Below, piece by piece: positions 1 through 5,814 of a stretch of 5,898 nt of DNA (position 1 is the stretch's first letter; each line of letters starts with the position of its first letter). The translations under genes were made by a program, and so were the position numbers. The notes beneath the pieces are model-generated. The model saw nothing but the letters and a program-made list of their open reading frames with translations. It was not told the DNA's origin and did no database searches. The stretch comes from CAWFKW01 sp964568655 (GTDB lineage Bacteria; Bacteroidota; Ignavibacteria; Tepidaquicellales; OLB5). The stretch lies in NCBI GenBank assembly GCA_964568655.1, contig CAZMRG010000180.1:1-5898 (forward strand). Direction: 5' to 3'.

Positions 1-1127
1 TCCTCGTTGAAGAGCTAAAACAAATAGGCGTTAAAGACGCACATATGGATGAAAACGGATATGTGTACGGAACTGTGGAATCAAATTCGGTTAAGAAAGT
101 CCCTGTGATATGTTTTTGCTCGCATATGGATACATCGCCTGAAACAAGCGGCGCTAATGTAAAGCCTGTTTTGCATAAAAATTACCAGGGCGGGGATATT
201 GTTTTACAAGGCGATACCGCTCAAGTTTTAAAACCATCGGAACACACTCATTTAAAGAGTGTTATTGGAAATGATATTATTACCTCAGATGGCACGACGC
301 TGCTTGGAGCCGACGACAAAGCCGGAGTTGCGGAAATTATGGACGCTGTGAACCATTTTATCACTTATCCTGAGATAAAGCATGGCGCTATTAAAATACT
401 TTTTACTCCCGATGAAGAGATTGGCAGGGGAGTTGATAAAGCGGATCTGAAGAAACTTGCGGCTGATTTTGCCTATACTATGGATGGCGGAGCTCTGGGA
501 CTTGTAGAAGATGAAACGTTTTCGGCTGATTCGGCGGTTATTACAATACATGGAGTCATAACTCACCCGGGCAGAGCAAAGGATAAGATGGAGAATGCGG
601 TCAAGATCGCCTCGGATATTATGGCGGCGCTTCCCAAAGATTCTCTCTCTCCTGAGACCACTGAAGAAAGACAGGGTTTTATTCATCCTGTTTCAATAAA
701 CGGCGGAGTGGAAACAACGGTCATTAAACTAATTATCAGAGACTATGAAGATAGCGGTCTTGTGGAAAAAGAAGCATATCTGGAAGACATTATAAAAAAG
801 GTACTAACTCACTATCCAAATAGCGGTTATGAATATAAAACTGAAGAATCTTATCGCAACATGAAAAAGATTCTGAATAGCTATCCGCACGTGACTCAGT
901 ATGCTTTTGAAGCCGTAAGGAGAACAGGCGCCGAACCCAAAAGCGAGCTGGTCAGAGGCGGCACAGACGGCTCAAGGCTTTCATATATGGGACTGCCGTG
1001 CCCGAATATTTTTTCAGGCGGCGAAGCGATTCATTCAAAAAAGGAGTGGGTTTCGGTCCAGACAATGCAAAAAGCCGTGGAAACAATCATCCATTTAGCC
1101 ATGATATGGGAAGAAAAAAGCAAATAA
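1..1127 (+). CDS. pepT: Peptidase T (tripeptide aminopeptidase), 5' end cut by window edge
   Basis: Cytoplasmic M20-family zinc aminopeptidase that removes the N-terminal residue of tripeptides in peptide turnover. The reading frame is open from base 3, and 374 residues are visible; the true start lies upstream, because the ATG at 45 falls inside a conserved stretch (LVEELKQIG...DENGYVY). Compared with the roughly 408-residue E. coli enzyme, about 35-40 N-terminal residues are missing. Numbering from base 3, the di-zinc and catalytic residues are all present: H41 and D43 (SHMDTSPE), D104 (LLGADDKAG), E138/E139 (TPDEEIGRG), D161 (YTMDGG) and H344 near the C-terminus (GGEAIHSKKEWVSV). The central lid/dimerisation domain (ITHPGRAKDKMENA, IIRDYED) is also intact. 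The motif RGGTDGSRLSYMGLPCPN is highly characteristic of PepT. Its last 22 bases overlap the start of the next gene. Apart from the window cut it appears intact and functional. Confidence 0.96.
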   Translation, partial: LVEELKQIGVKDAHMDENGYVYGTVESNSVKKVPVICFCSHMDTSPETSGANVKPVLHKNYQGGDIVLQGDTAQVLKPSEHTHLKSVIGNDIITSDGTTLLGADDKAGVAEIMDAVNHFITYPEIKHGAIKILFTPDEEIGRGVDKADLKKLAADFAYTMDGGALGLVEDETFSADSAVITIHGVITHPGRAKDKMENAVKIASDIMAALPKDSLSPETTEERQGFIHPVSINGGVETTVIKLIIRDYEDSGLVEKEAYLEDIIKKVLTHYPNSGYEYKTEESYRNMKKILNSYPHVTQYAFEAVRRTGAEPKSELVRGGTDGSRLSYMGLPCPNIFSGGEAIHSKKEWVSVQTMQKAVETIIHLAMIWEEKSK

Positions 1128-1645
1128 TATTTTTTGCAGTTACAATCATTTCATTTTGCTCATCCGGGGTCTATTCACAGAGTGTCTATTCACAGAGTAA
1201 ATACGGGTTCTCAACAGGAGTATTTGGCGGCTTTACACTGCGCCAGAACCGCTCTGATTTTGCCCAGAAATCCACAGCAGGATTTAACTATGGGTTAGAT
1301 CTGGAAGCCAGAATTCATAAACTTATCACATTTATTGAAGCGGCTTACAATCCGGAGAATCAGAGTAGTGACGGAATTCTGGAGCTAAGCGCGGGACCAA
1401 GATGGTCATTGGGTGGGAAAGATTTTTACAGCTCTGTTGAAGCGGGACTGGGATTATATAAATTTCGCAGCAATTCAGAGTGGGGAACAAGCTATATGGG
1501 CTTAAATGTAGGAGCCGGAGCAAACATCATGTTATCTAAGAATACCGATCTGTTCCTCAAAGCGAAATATCATTTTGTCGGATTCAAATATGTTACATCA
1601 TACTCGGGAATATATATGGGTATTAGATTTTATTTTAAAAAATAG
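1106..1645 (+). CDS. Small secreted outer-membrane beta-barrel protein
   Basis: Predicted 179-residue outer-membrane protein of unknown specific role. I chose the ATG at 1106 because it places a standard signal peptide at the N-terminus: charged MGRKK, a hydrophobic core (IIFFAVTIISF), then a cleavage region ending in YSQ. The upstream in-frame ATG at 998 would add 36 residues encoded inside pepT and bury the signal. The mature part shows alternating polar/hydrophobic strands rich in Gly and aromatics (YGFSTGVFGGFTL, FNYGLDLEARI, YMGLNVGAGANIML, TDLFLKAKYHFVGF) and ends in an aromatic strand (GIYMGIRFYFKK). That is typical of 8-10-strand OmpX/OmpA-barrel-like porin-family proteins. It overlaps pepT by 22 bp with no clear Shine-Dalgarno, so translational coupling to pepT is likely, although the functions look unrelated. 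A 15-bp duplication sits at the predicted cleavage site. The family is inferred from pattern, not from a specific match. Confidence 0.8.
   Translation: MGRKKQIIFFAVTIISFCSSGVYSQSVYSQSKYGFSTGVFGGFTLRQNRSDFAQKSTAGFNYGLDLEARIHKLITFIEAAYNPENQSSDGILELSAGPRWSLGGKDFYSSVEAGLGLYKFRSNSEWGTSYMGLNVGAGANIMLSKNTDLFLKAKYHFVGFKYVTSYSGIYMGIRFYFKK
1169..1198 (+). repeat. Perfect 15-bp tandem duplication (VYSQS x2)
   Basis: Two exact head-to-tail copies of GTCTATTCACAGAGT at 1169-1183 and 1184-1198. They are in frame with the barrel gene and encode VYSQS twice at residues 22-26 and 27-31, exactly at the predicted signal-peptidase site. The perfect identity suggests a recent slippage duplication that gives the precursor two alternative cleavage sites. 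Confidence 0.95.
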
Positions 1646-1733
1646 ATGAATTGTTTTACTTAATCTGTTTAGATTTTGCTTTATTTTTTTGCTTGTATAT
1701 CATATTTTATAATAATAATATTCTGAATCTTTA

Positions 1734-1765
1734 ACTCACCAGTTCACCAATTCGCCATTTCACTA
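1734..1765. repeat. Four imperfect 8-bp tandem units between convergent genes
   Basis: Four contiguous octamers (actcacca, gttcacca, attcgcca, tttcacta) follow the consensus NTTCACCA. Three of them carry a single deviation each. They lie between the end of the barrel gene (1645) and the stop of the minus-strand VOC gene (1767). The rest of this 121-bp spacer is AT-rich and shows no strong terminator. The function is unknown; it may be a degenerate simple repeat or part of an intergenic element. Confidence 0.5.
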
Positions 1766-1766
1766 T

Positions 1767-2105
1767 TTAATCAAAGGCTCCTTCTTCATATAAATGGAAT
1801 CTCATCCCATATGGATCGGCGAACATAACGCTCTTGGGGTTATAGACCTTAGTCACCTTGCATCCTTCATTTTCCAAAAGTTCTGTCGCTTCTTTAACGC
1901 TATCGACTTTGAATTCAAAGAATACAGCTTTGCCTGCATTTTCAGGATTATCTTCTATAACAAAATTTGTTTGCCCTGATTTTAAATATGTATCCACATC
2001 TTTAACGTACATGAGTTCCATGCCCATTACACGTTTATAAAAATCAACAGCTTTTTCATAATCTTTCACATGAACTGCTACAAACGGCGATACTTCGAAC
2101 TTCAT
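1767..2105 (-). CDS. VOC-superfamily (glyoxalase/bleomycin-resistance fold) protein
   Basis: A 112-residue cytoplasmic protein with the paired beta-alpha-beta-beta-beta layout of the vicinal-oxygen-chelate fold. The first module is FVAVHVKDYEKAVDFYKRVMG (residues 8-28), and the second is VFFEFKVDSVKEATELLENEG (61-81) followed by VMFADPYGMRFHLYE (93-107). The ADPYG turn before a final strand ending in Glu is a hallmark of the family. Candidate metal ligands are H12 and E107, with E64 possible; the usual His in the second module is not obvious, so metal binding is uncertain. The start is supported by a strong Shine-Dalgarno, the clearest in the window. Related proteins include glyoxalase I, fosfomycin- or bleomycin-resistance proteins and dioxygenases. 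The substrate cannot be told from the sequence. It is divergent from the metalloprotease gene and convergent with the small barrel gene. Confidence 0.88.
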   Translation of the reverse strand: MKFEVSPFVAVHVKDYEKAVDFYKRVMGMELMYVKDVDTYLKSGQTNFVIEDNPENAGKAVFFEFKVDSVKEATELLENEGCKVTKVYNPKSVMFADPYGMRFHLYEEGAFD

Positions 2106-2189
2106 AAATGTTTCTCCTCTATCTATATTTTTTAATTATCTTTATATTATTCTATTTCTTAAATTTACATATTAAAGTATAAATAAAAT
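2106..2189. promoter_or_regulatory. Divergent promoter region, VOC gene / metalloprotease gene
   Basis: This 84-bp, very AT-rich spacer separates two divergent genes and must hold both promoters unless either gene is read from elsewhere. On the plus strand, TATAAA at 2178-2183 ends only 6 bp before the ATG at 2190. If it is a -10 box the metalloprotease mRNA would be nearly leaderless, which fits the lack of a Shine-Dalgarno. On the minus strand, GATAAT (2140-2135) is a possible -10 for the VOC gene. Neither has a convincing -35, and no Bacteroidetes-type TAnnTTTG box was found. The element assignments are weak, but the region itself is a safe inference. Confidence 0.4.
2114..2119 (-). promoter_or_regulatory. 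Shine-Dalgarno of the VOC gene
   Basis: GAGGAG on the minus strand, 8 nt upstream of the ATG at 2105. It fixes the start codon. It is unusual here because the other genes in the window lack a clear Shine-Dalgarno at this spacing. Confidence 0.8.
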
Positions 2190-3164
2190 ATGCCAGGAAA
2201 ATTTCGCGCTTTAGTAGTCTTACTGCTTCTTCGGGTTGTATTTGCGTTTTCGCAGGATACATACAAGCTCCAGGATGGCACAGTTGTAGCTTTACCGGAC
2301 ACATCTTACGGTAAACAACTCATTAAGGTAGAGGATGAATACACAGCAGTATTGAGCAAATTCGACCTGCAGTCAAAGACCGGGAGAACTGATAATCCAA
2401 AGCTAATCGATTACCTTAACAATGCATCGAAACAGGTTCTGGCATGGAAAGATTCTGACAGACCCATCATAAGTAATACAGTCGCTTCAATATCTGCAAA
2501 AATAAGAGCTCTTGGACTTAAACTCAACATGCCTGATACTATTTTCATTATTAAATCTACAATGAAAGAAGAGGGCGGCGCTGATGGATATACCAGAAGA
2601 AATTGCATTTTCCTGAACGAGGAATATTTCTGGAGCGACGGCTCCGGCGTTGAAAACCTGTTGATCCACGAGCTGTTTCATGTGCTATCCAGATACGACA
2701 GGGATATGAGAGAAAGGGTTTATAATACTCTTGGCTTTAAGAAATGTAATGATGTGACTTACCCAAAAGAGATTGCAGATTTGCGTATTTCAAATCCTGA
2801 TGCGCCGCACAATAATTTCTATCTGACTGTAAAATACGGCGGCAAGCCGGTTGATGTGATGATGATTTTATATTCGTCAGGGCAGTATTCAGGGGGTTCA
2901 TTTTTCAGGTACATTAAGATTGGGCTAATGGTGGTTGATGGGGATGGATTAAATAAAGCTCCGGCGTATAAAGACGGCAAGCCATGGATACTTGAGATAC
3001 CCGATGTGAAAAATTTCTATGAGCAGGTAGGTAAGAACACCGACTACATGATCCACGAAGAAGAGATATGTGCCGACCAGTTTGTGATCCTTCTGAGTCA
3101 GAATATCATCATTCCCAACGAGGATTTAATTGTAGCTATGAGAAAAGCGATGACTCCAAATTAA
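2190..3164 (+). CDS. Secreted HExxH zinc metalloprotease (unclassified)
   Basis: A 324-residue exported protein with a signal peptide (MPGKFRALVVLLLLRVVFAFSQ, cleavage after about Q22). The zinc-peptidase motif HELFH is at residues 160-164, in the context ENLLIHELFHVLSR, with H160 and H164 as zinc ligands and E161 as catalytic base. A conserved-looking C-terminal segment, HEEEICADQFVILL (289-302), matches the E-x-x-A-D pattern that supplies the third, glutamate ligand in gluzincin-type proteases; the likely ligand is E291 or E292, with D296 as support. Upstream, GYTRRNCIFLNEEYF (133-147) resembles the edge-strand region before the active-site helix, and NPDAPHNNFYLTV (202-214) is a further block. 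The substrate is unknown. It probably acts in the periplasm or at the cell surface, or is a lipid-free secreted enzyme. No Shine-Dalgarno is visible at the start. Its stop codon overlaps that of the convergent barrel gene. Confidence 0.85.
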   Translation: MPGKFRALVVLLLLRVVFAFSQDTYKLQDGTVVALPDTSYGKQLIKVEDEYTAVLSKFDLQSKTGRTDNPKLIDYLNNASKQVLAWKDSDRPIISNTVASISAKIRALGLKLNMPDTIFIIKSTMKEEGGADGYTRRNCIFLNEEYFWSDGSGVENLLIHELFHVLSRYDRDMRERVYNTLGFKKCNDVTYPKEIADLRISNPDAPHNNFYLTVKYGGKPVDVMMILYSSGQYSGGSFFRYIKIGLMVVDGDGLNKAPAYKDGKPWILEIPDVKNFYEQVGKNTDYMIHEEEICADQFVILLSQNIIIPNEDLIVAMRKAMTPN

Positions 3165-4216
3165 AATCCATACGCAATGCTGGTTTGAAAAATGGTATTA
3201 GTTGGTCCATTAGAAATATGACTGTCCATTATTGCGGCATCAATATTAAGATTAGATATGTTCACGCCACATCCAGCCGTTAAATAAATCTGCCCGTTAA
3301 ATTTCCCGGTATTTTGGTTTGTAAAAGCGCCGCTTCTCACAATGATCTTTTTACTGATTCTGTATTCGGCCCCTATTTTTAAATCATCCACACTACGAAA
3401 GAAAACATAGGTACGCTCAGCTTCCTTGTACTCGAAGAGTAGCTTTAAAGGGAATTTCGGGAGTTGAATTGCAAAACCGACGATTATTTGAAACGGATAT
3501 GCCGGCCATCCGTAATATTCATCTCCAACAGGTCCTGGTATATCAGAGTGCGGTTTTAAAGTTGTACCCGGAATTATTGAAGCTCCTGCCGAAAATACTT
3601 TATCCGGGGTCTCGTATGCCATACCTAATCTCACATTAAAATCTTCCGCGTTAGCGTGAAATGTATTTAAATAGTTATAGTAATATGTTCCTTTTGCGAC
3701 AGAATAATAATATGAGTATTCTAAAGATAAACCAAAATGAAATCCTTTATATGAAAATCGCATAGGAATTCCGATGGTTTGAATAGTATATGTAAGCTTG
3801 TAATCAGCGCCAAAATCATCATACATTGCCGTTGGATTATTATAGAATAATCCGAATTCCAGGTATTTATTCACCTTGCAGCCCGCCGCCGCCGAAATTG
3901 AAGGAAATTTTTGTTTATAGGTATCATTAGGGTCTTTGTATTGATTATAAACGTAAGACGAGTTGGTTTTATAGTTGTACTGAAAAGAAAAATCGAATTT
4001 TTTGTTAACATTAAACGAAGCAGGATTTAAGAAAATTCCTGATATTCCCTCGGCGCAGGATGAAACGCCCGTATTACCTCTTCCTGCCGCCGGCCCGTTA
4101 AGATAATTGTTTGCATACACATCATTTTCAGGGTCAAATATGAATGTTGAACCATCCTGGGAATATGCATTGGGGGAAGCGATAAAAATAATAACTATAC
4201 TCAGAAACGTTTTCAT
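3161..4216 (-). CDS. PorV/PorQ-like outer-membrane barrel, array copy A
   Basis: A 351-residue predicted outer-membrane beta-barrel, the last gene of the tandem array. The signal peptide is MKTFLSIVIIFIASPNAYSQ (1-20). The N-terminal block YLNGPAAGRGNTGVSSCAEG...LNPASF (about 38-68) matches the A-x-G-x-G-N-x-G...NPA signature shared by PorV/PorQ, FadL-like and UPF0164-type barrels. The C-terminal block runs from GAEYRISKKIIVRSGAF (from 282) through GCGVNISNLNIDAAIMDSH to a final strand ending SIAYGF, with the terminal Phe typical of barrels. An in-frame ATG at 4294 would add 26 residues. I rejected it because the signal peptide would be buried and because copy B's matching leader has in-frame stops. 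In Bacteroidota such proteins act as shuttle or transport barrels, for example in type IX secretion, but the role here is unknown. It is a clear homologue of copy B along its whole length. Confidence 0.82.
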   Translation of the reverse strand: MKTFLSIVIIFIASPNAYSQDGSTFIFDPENDVYANNYLNGPAAGRGNTGVSSCAEGISGIFLNPASFNVNKKFDFSFQYNYKTNSSYVYNQYKDPNDTYKQKFPSISAAAGCKVNKYLEFGLFYNNPTAMYDDFGADYKLTYTIQTIGIPMRFSYKGFHFGLSLEYSYYYSVAKGTYYYNYLNTFHANAEDFNVRLGMAYETPDKVFSAGASIIPGTTLKPHSDIPGPVGDEYYGWPAYPFQIIVGFAIQLPKFPLKLLFEYKEAERTYVFFRSVDDLKIGAEYRISKKIIVRSGAFTNQNTGKFNGQIYLTAGCGVNISNLNIDAAIMDSHISNGPTNTIFQTSIAYGF

Positions 4217-4282
4217 TTTTTTCAATATTAAGTTTTCAAATGTTGTTTCAGAGTAGAAATATTCCCAATATTTTAATTCTCC
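4217..4282 (-). promoter_or_regulatory. Conserved leader upstream of copy A
   Basis: A 66-nt non-coding leader matching the one before copy B: GGAGAA at the far end, AAAATATT, the 15-nt box TTCTACTCTGAAACA at 4258-4244 (exact in both), then AATATTGAA and an A-rich stretch into the ATG. The identity carries into the first codons, giving 25 identical bases at 4196-4220. It could be a regulatory or translation-enhancing leader, or a footprint of duplication or gene conversion. Confidence 0.55.
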
Positions 4283-4294
4283 TTTTATTTCCAT

Positions 4295-4324
4295 TCATCC
4301 GATGAAGTTGGAGTTATCGGATGA
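4295..4324. repeat. Perfect 9-bp inverted repeat between copies B and A
   Basis: TCATCCGAT at 4295-4303 and ATCGGATGA at 4316-4324 form a perfect 9-bp stem with a 12-nt loop, starting 7 bp past copy B's stop codon. In the transcribed direction no U-tract follows, so it is a poor intrinsic terminator. It may be an mRNA-stabilising or attenuating hairpin between the two cistrons, or an operator. Confidence 0.6.
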
Positions 4325-4331
4325 CATTTTA

Positions 4332-5417
4332 TTAAAAACTGTATGCAATGCTTGTTTGAAGTATTGTGTTGCTTAACTGTAAATTATAAAGATGACTATG
4401 TAAAACGGCTGCATCTATATTGAAATTACCCAGTTTAAACCCGCATCCGAATGTGACATAATTTTGATCATATGTATCTAATATATCGCCATTGTGGAGG
4501 GTAAAGAAACCGGCTCTTAATGCGATTTTATTATTAAGCGAATATTCCGCTCCAATATTTATATTATCAAAATTTCTTGTATAGTTGTCTACATTATTAG
4601 AAAACAACGTAAGGTTGTTATCAAAGGATAACTTGAGCGGAATATTTTTAAACCTGACTTCCATGCCGGCGATTATTTTCCAGGGATATTCGGGCAAACT
4701 GAAATTATCATCCGCAATATGAGTTAAAGTAGAATTTACTTTTAAAGACACGCCCGGTTCGATTGAAGCGCCGAATGAAAATACAGGTGAAAGTTTATAA
4801 ATGCATCCAAAGCGGAAATTAAAATGTTCTGCTTTTGCGTAAACTTCGCCATGATTTGAACTTTGTGTTAGTCCTGAAATTGTTGAATTATAGAAACTGT
4901 ATTCTAATGATAAACCAAGATTTATATTCCCATTTGAATAACTTACCGGAATGCCGGCTTTTTGATATGTAATTACCCTGGTAAGTTCTCCTGAGAGTCC
5001 TGAAATATTTCTGAGTGAAATTGGGTTTGAATAAAAAAGGCCGACCTGAATATTGTGCACAAGTTTATAACCAAGAGTAAATGAAACAGAAGGAAGTGCA
5101 TTTTGATATCTATCCGGTGGGTAAGAAGAATAGGGAATAGTTAAATTGGCTTTAAAATTTGACTCGATGCAAAATGCGAATTTATCGTTTACTGTAAATG
5201 TTGCCGGGTTAATTGATATAGATGAAATTCCTGCGTCCAAAGATGCGGAGCCTGTATTGCCTTTGCCTGCCGCTGGACCGGACAAATAGTTGACCCCATA
5301 AAAATTCCATGCAGAGCCTATTTCTGTAGATTCATCGAAACCATAATACACCTGAGCTATCGAAGGGACGTTTGCAGATAAGAAAAATATAACAGTTATA
5401 CTCAGAAACGTTTTCAT
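4332..5417 (-). CDS. PorV/PorQ-like outer-membrane barrel, array copy B
   Basis: A 361-residue predicted outer-membrane beta-barrel and full-length homologue of copy A. The signal peptide is MKTFLSITVIFFLSANVPSIAQ, cleaved after about Q22. The family N-block YLSGPAAGKGNTGSASLDAG...INPATF is at about 44-74. The middle aligns with copy A (VGLFYSNP, GIPVSYSNGNINLGLSLEYSFY, FSFGASIEPGVSLK, EYPWKIIAG, IPLKLSF). The C-block runs from GAEYSLNNKIALRAGFF (from 289) through FGCGFKLGNFNIDAAVLHSH to a final strand ending SIAYSF. The conserved DSH of the other copies is HSH here. The ATG at 5417 is the only sensible start, since the leader has stops just upstream. It lies 115 bp upstream of copy A on the same strand, so co-transcription is plausible. 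The specific transport role is unknown; a PorV-type protein is the best family guess. Confidence 0.83.
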   Translation of the reverse strand: MKTFLSITVIFFLSANVPSIAQVYYGFDESTEIGSAWNFYGVNYLSGPAAGKGNTGSASLDAGISSISINPATFTVNDKFAFCIESNFKANLTIPYSSYPPDRYQNALPSVSFTLGYKLVHNIQVGLFYSNPISLRNISGLSGELTRVITYQKAGIPVSYSNGNINLGLSLEYSFYNSTISGLTQSSNHGEVYAKAEHFNFRFGCIYKLSPVFSFGASIEPGVSLKVNSTLTHIADDNFSLPEYPWKIIAGMEVRFKNIPLKLSFDNNLTLFSNNVDNYTRNFDNINIGAEYSLNNKIALRAGFFTLHNGDILDTYDQNYVTFGCGFKLGNFNIDAAVLHSHLYNLQLSNTILQTSIAYSF

Positions 5418-5486
5418 TTTTCTTCAATATTTAAATTTATTTATTTATGTTTCAGAGTAGAACTATTTTAATATTTTATTTTCTCC
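5418..5486 (-). promoter_or_regulatory. Conserved leader upstream of copy B
   Basis: A 69-nt counterpart of the copy A leader: GGAGAA (5486-5481), AAAATATTAAAAT, the exact 15-nt box TTCTACTCTGAAACA at 5462-5448, then a short (TTTA)3-type run at 5435-5448 where copy A differs, and AATATTGAAG into the ATG. In-frame stops (TAG, TAA) show that this block is non-coding here, which supports the downstream start in copy A too. Confidence 0.55.
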
Positions 5487-5494
5487 TTTCATAA

Positions 5495-5542
5495 CACCCT
5501 TCTCTTTTAGGAGAGGGGAAATGCGCCTATGCGCGTGGGGTG
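5495..5542. repeat. Double-hairpin palindromic intergenic element
   Basis: Two adjacent hairpins enclosed by short complementary ends. The first is CCCTTCTC (5497-5504) with GAGAGGGG (5511-5518), an 8-bp stem with one G-T pair and a 6-nt loop. The second is ATGCGC (5521-5526) with GCGCGT (5531-5536), a 6-bp stem with a CTAT loop. CACC at 5495-5498 can pair with GGTG at 5539-5542, giving a three-way-junction fold as an alternative to the outermost pairs of hairpin one. The element is GC-rich against very AT-rich flanks, which suggests a REP/MITE-like mobile intergenic repeat. Confidence 0.6.
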
Positions 5543-5555
5543 AGGCTATGATAAT

Positions 5556-5784
5556 TTAAAAATTATAAGAAATTCCTGCGTTTACGTATGTATTCTTAAT
5601 TGTTCTTTGAGAAATATGGCTGTCAAGTATAGATAGATCAATTTGCATGTTTTTTAATTTCATGCTGCCGCCCACGGTAAAAAAGTATTGGTCATAAAAA
5701 CCAACGGGGTCGGCAAATTCAACGCTGTTGACTGCCCGATACAAGAATAAATAAACTAAGAGCTGTTAATAATCGTGTTTTCAT
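5556..5784 (-). pseudogene. Relic of a PorV-like barrel, array copy C (internal deletion, frame change)
   Basis: The ATG at 5784 opens a typical signal peptide, MKTRLLTALSLFILVSGSQQR, which ends at a TGA at 5721-5719. In a different frame, from about 5744 (no ATG; TTG at best) to the stop at 5556-5558, the sequence encodes the C-terminal end of the same barrel family: FADPVGFYDQYFFTVGGS, then MKLKNMQIDLSILDSH, and a last strand ending AGISYNF. It aligns with the final 50 or so residues of copies A and B. The whole central barrel, roughly 270 residues, is missing, so the start and end of a full-length gene were apparently joined by an internal deletion. It cannot make a barrel. A short expressed C-terminal peptide from TTG is possible but unlikely, since it would lack a signal sequence. 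A collapse of repeats during assembly is an alternative explanation. Confidence 0.75.
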
Positions 5785-5814
5785 TTTGCGACAATTTAAT
5801 TAAATCCCCAAAAT

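Noticed and set aside
244..262. Inverted repeat ACACTC / GAGTGT in pepT
   Set aside because: A 6-bp stem within coding sequence, of the size expected by chance.
285..686. 133-codon open frame on the minus strand inside pepT
   Set aside because: It lies wholly opposite highly conserved pepT sequence and shows no recognisable motif; it is a shadow frame.
998..1105. Upstream start of the small barrel gene inside pepT
   Set aside because: The added 36 residues are an out-of-frame reading of conserved pepT sequence; the ATG at 1106 gives a normal signal peptide.
1662..1675. Small hairpin AATCT-GTTT-AGATT after the small barrel gene as a terminator
   Set aside because: Only 5 weak base pairs, and the T-rich run begins with interruptions; too weak to call an intrinsic terminator.
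1794..2040. Two plus-strand open frames opposite the VOC gene
   Set aside because: They are antisense to a well-supported gene with a strong ribosome binding site and have no family features.
2411..2681. Minus-strand open frames inside the metalloprotease gene
   Set aside because: They run opposite the region that includes the HExxH motif, and their peptides have no recognisable pattern.
3068..3283. 71-codon plus-strand open frame across the shared stop region
   Set aside because: It overlaps the 3' ends of two supported genes in other frames and shows no start signal or motif.
4217..4294. N-terminal extension of copy A by 26 residues from an ATG at 4294
   Set aside because: It buries a clear signal peptide, and the homologous leader of copy B has in-frame stop codons, so the block is not coding.
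5719..5784. Stand-alone 21-residue peptide gene
   Set aside because: The peptide is simply a barrel-type signal sequence next to the matching C-terminal remnant, so a gene relic explains it better.
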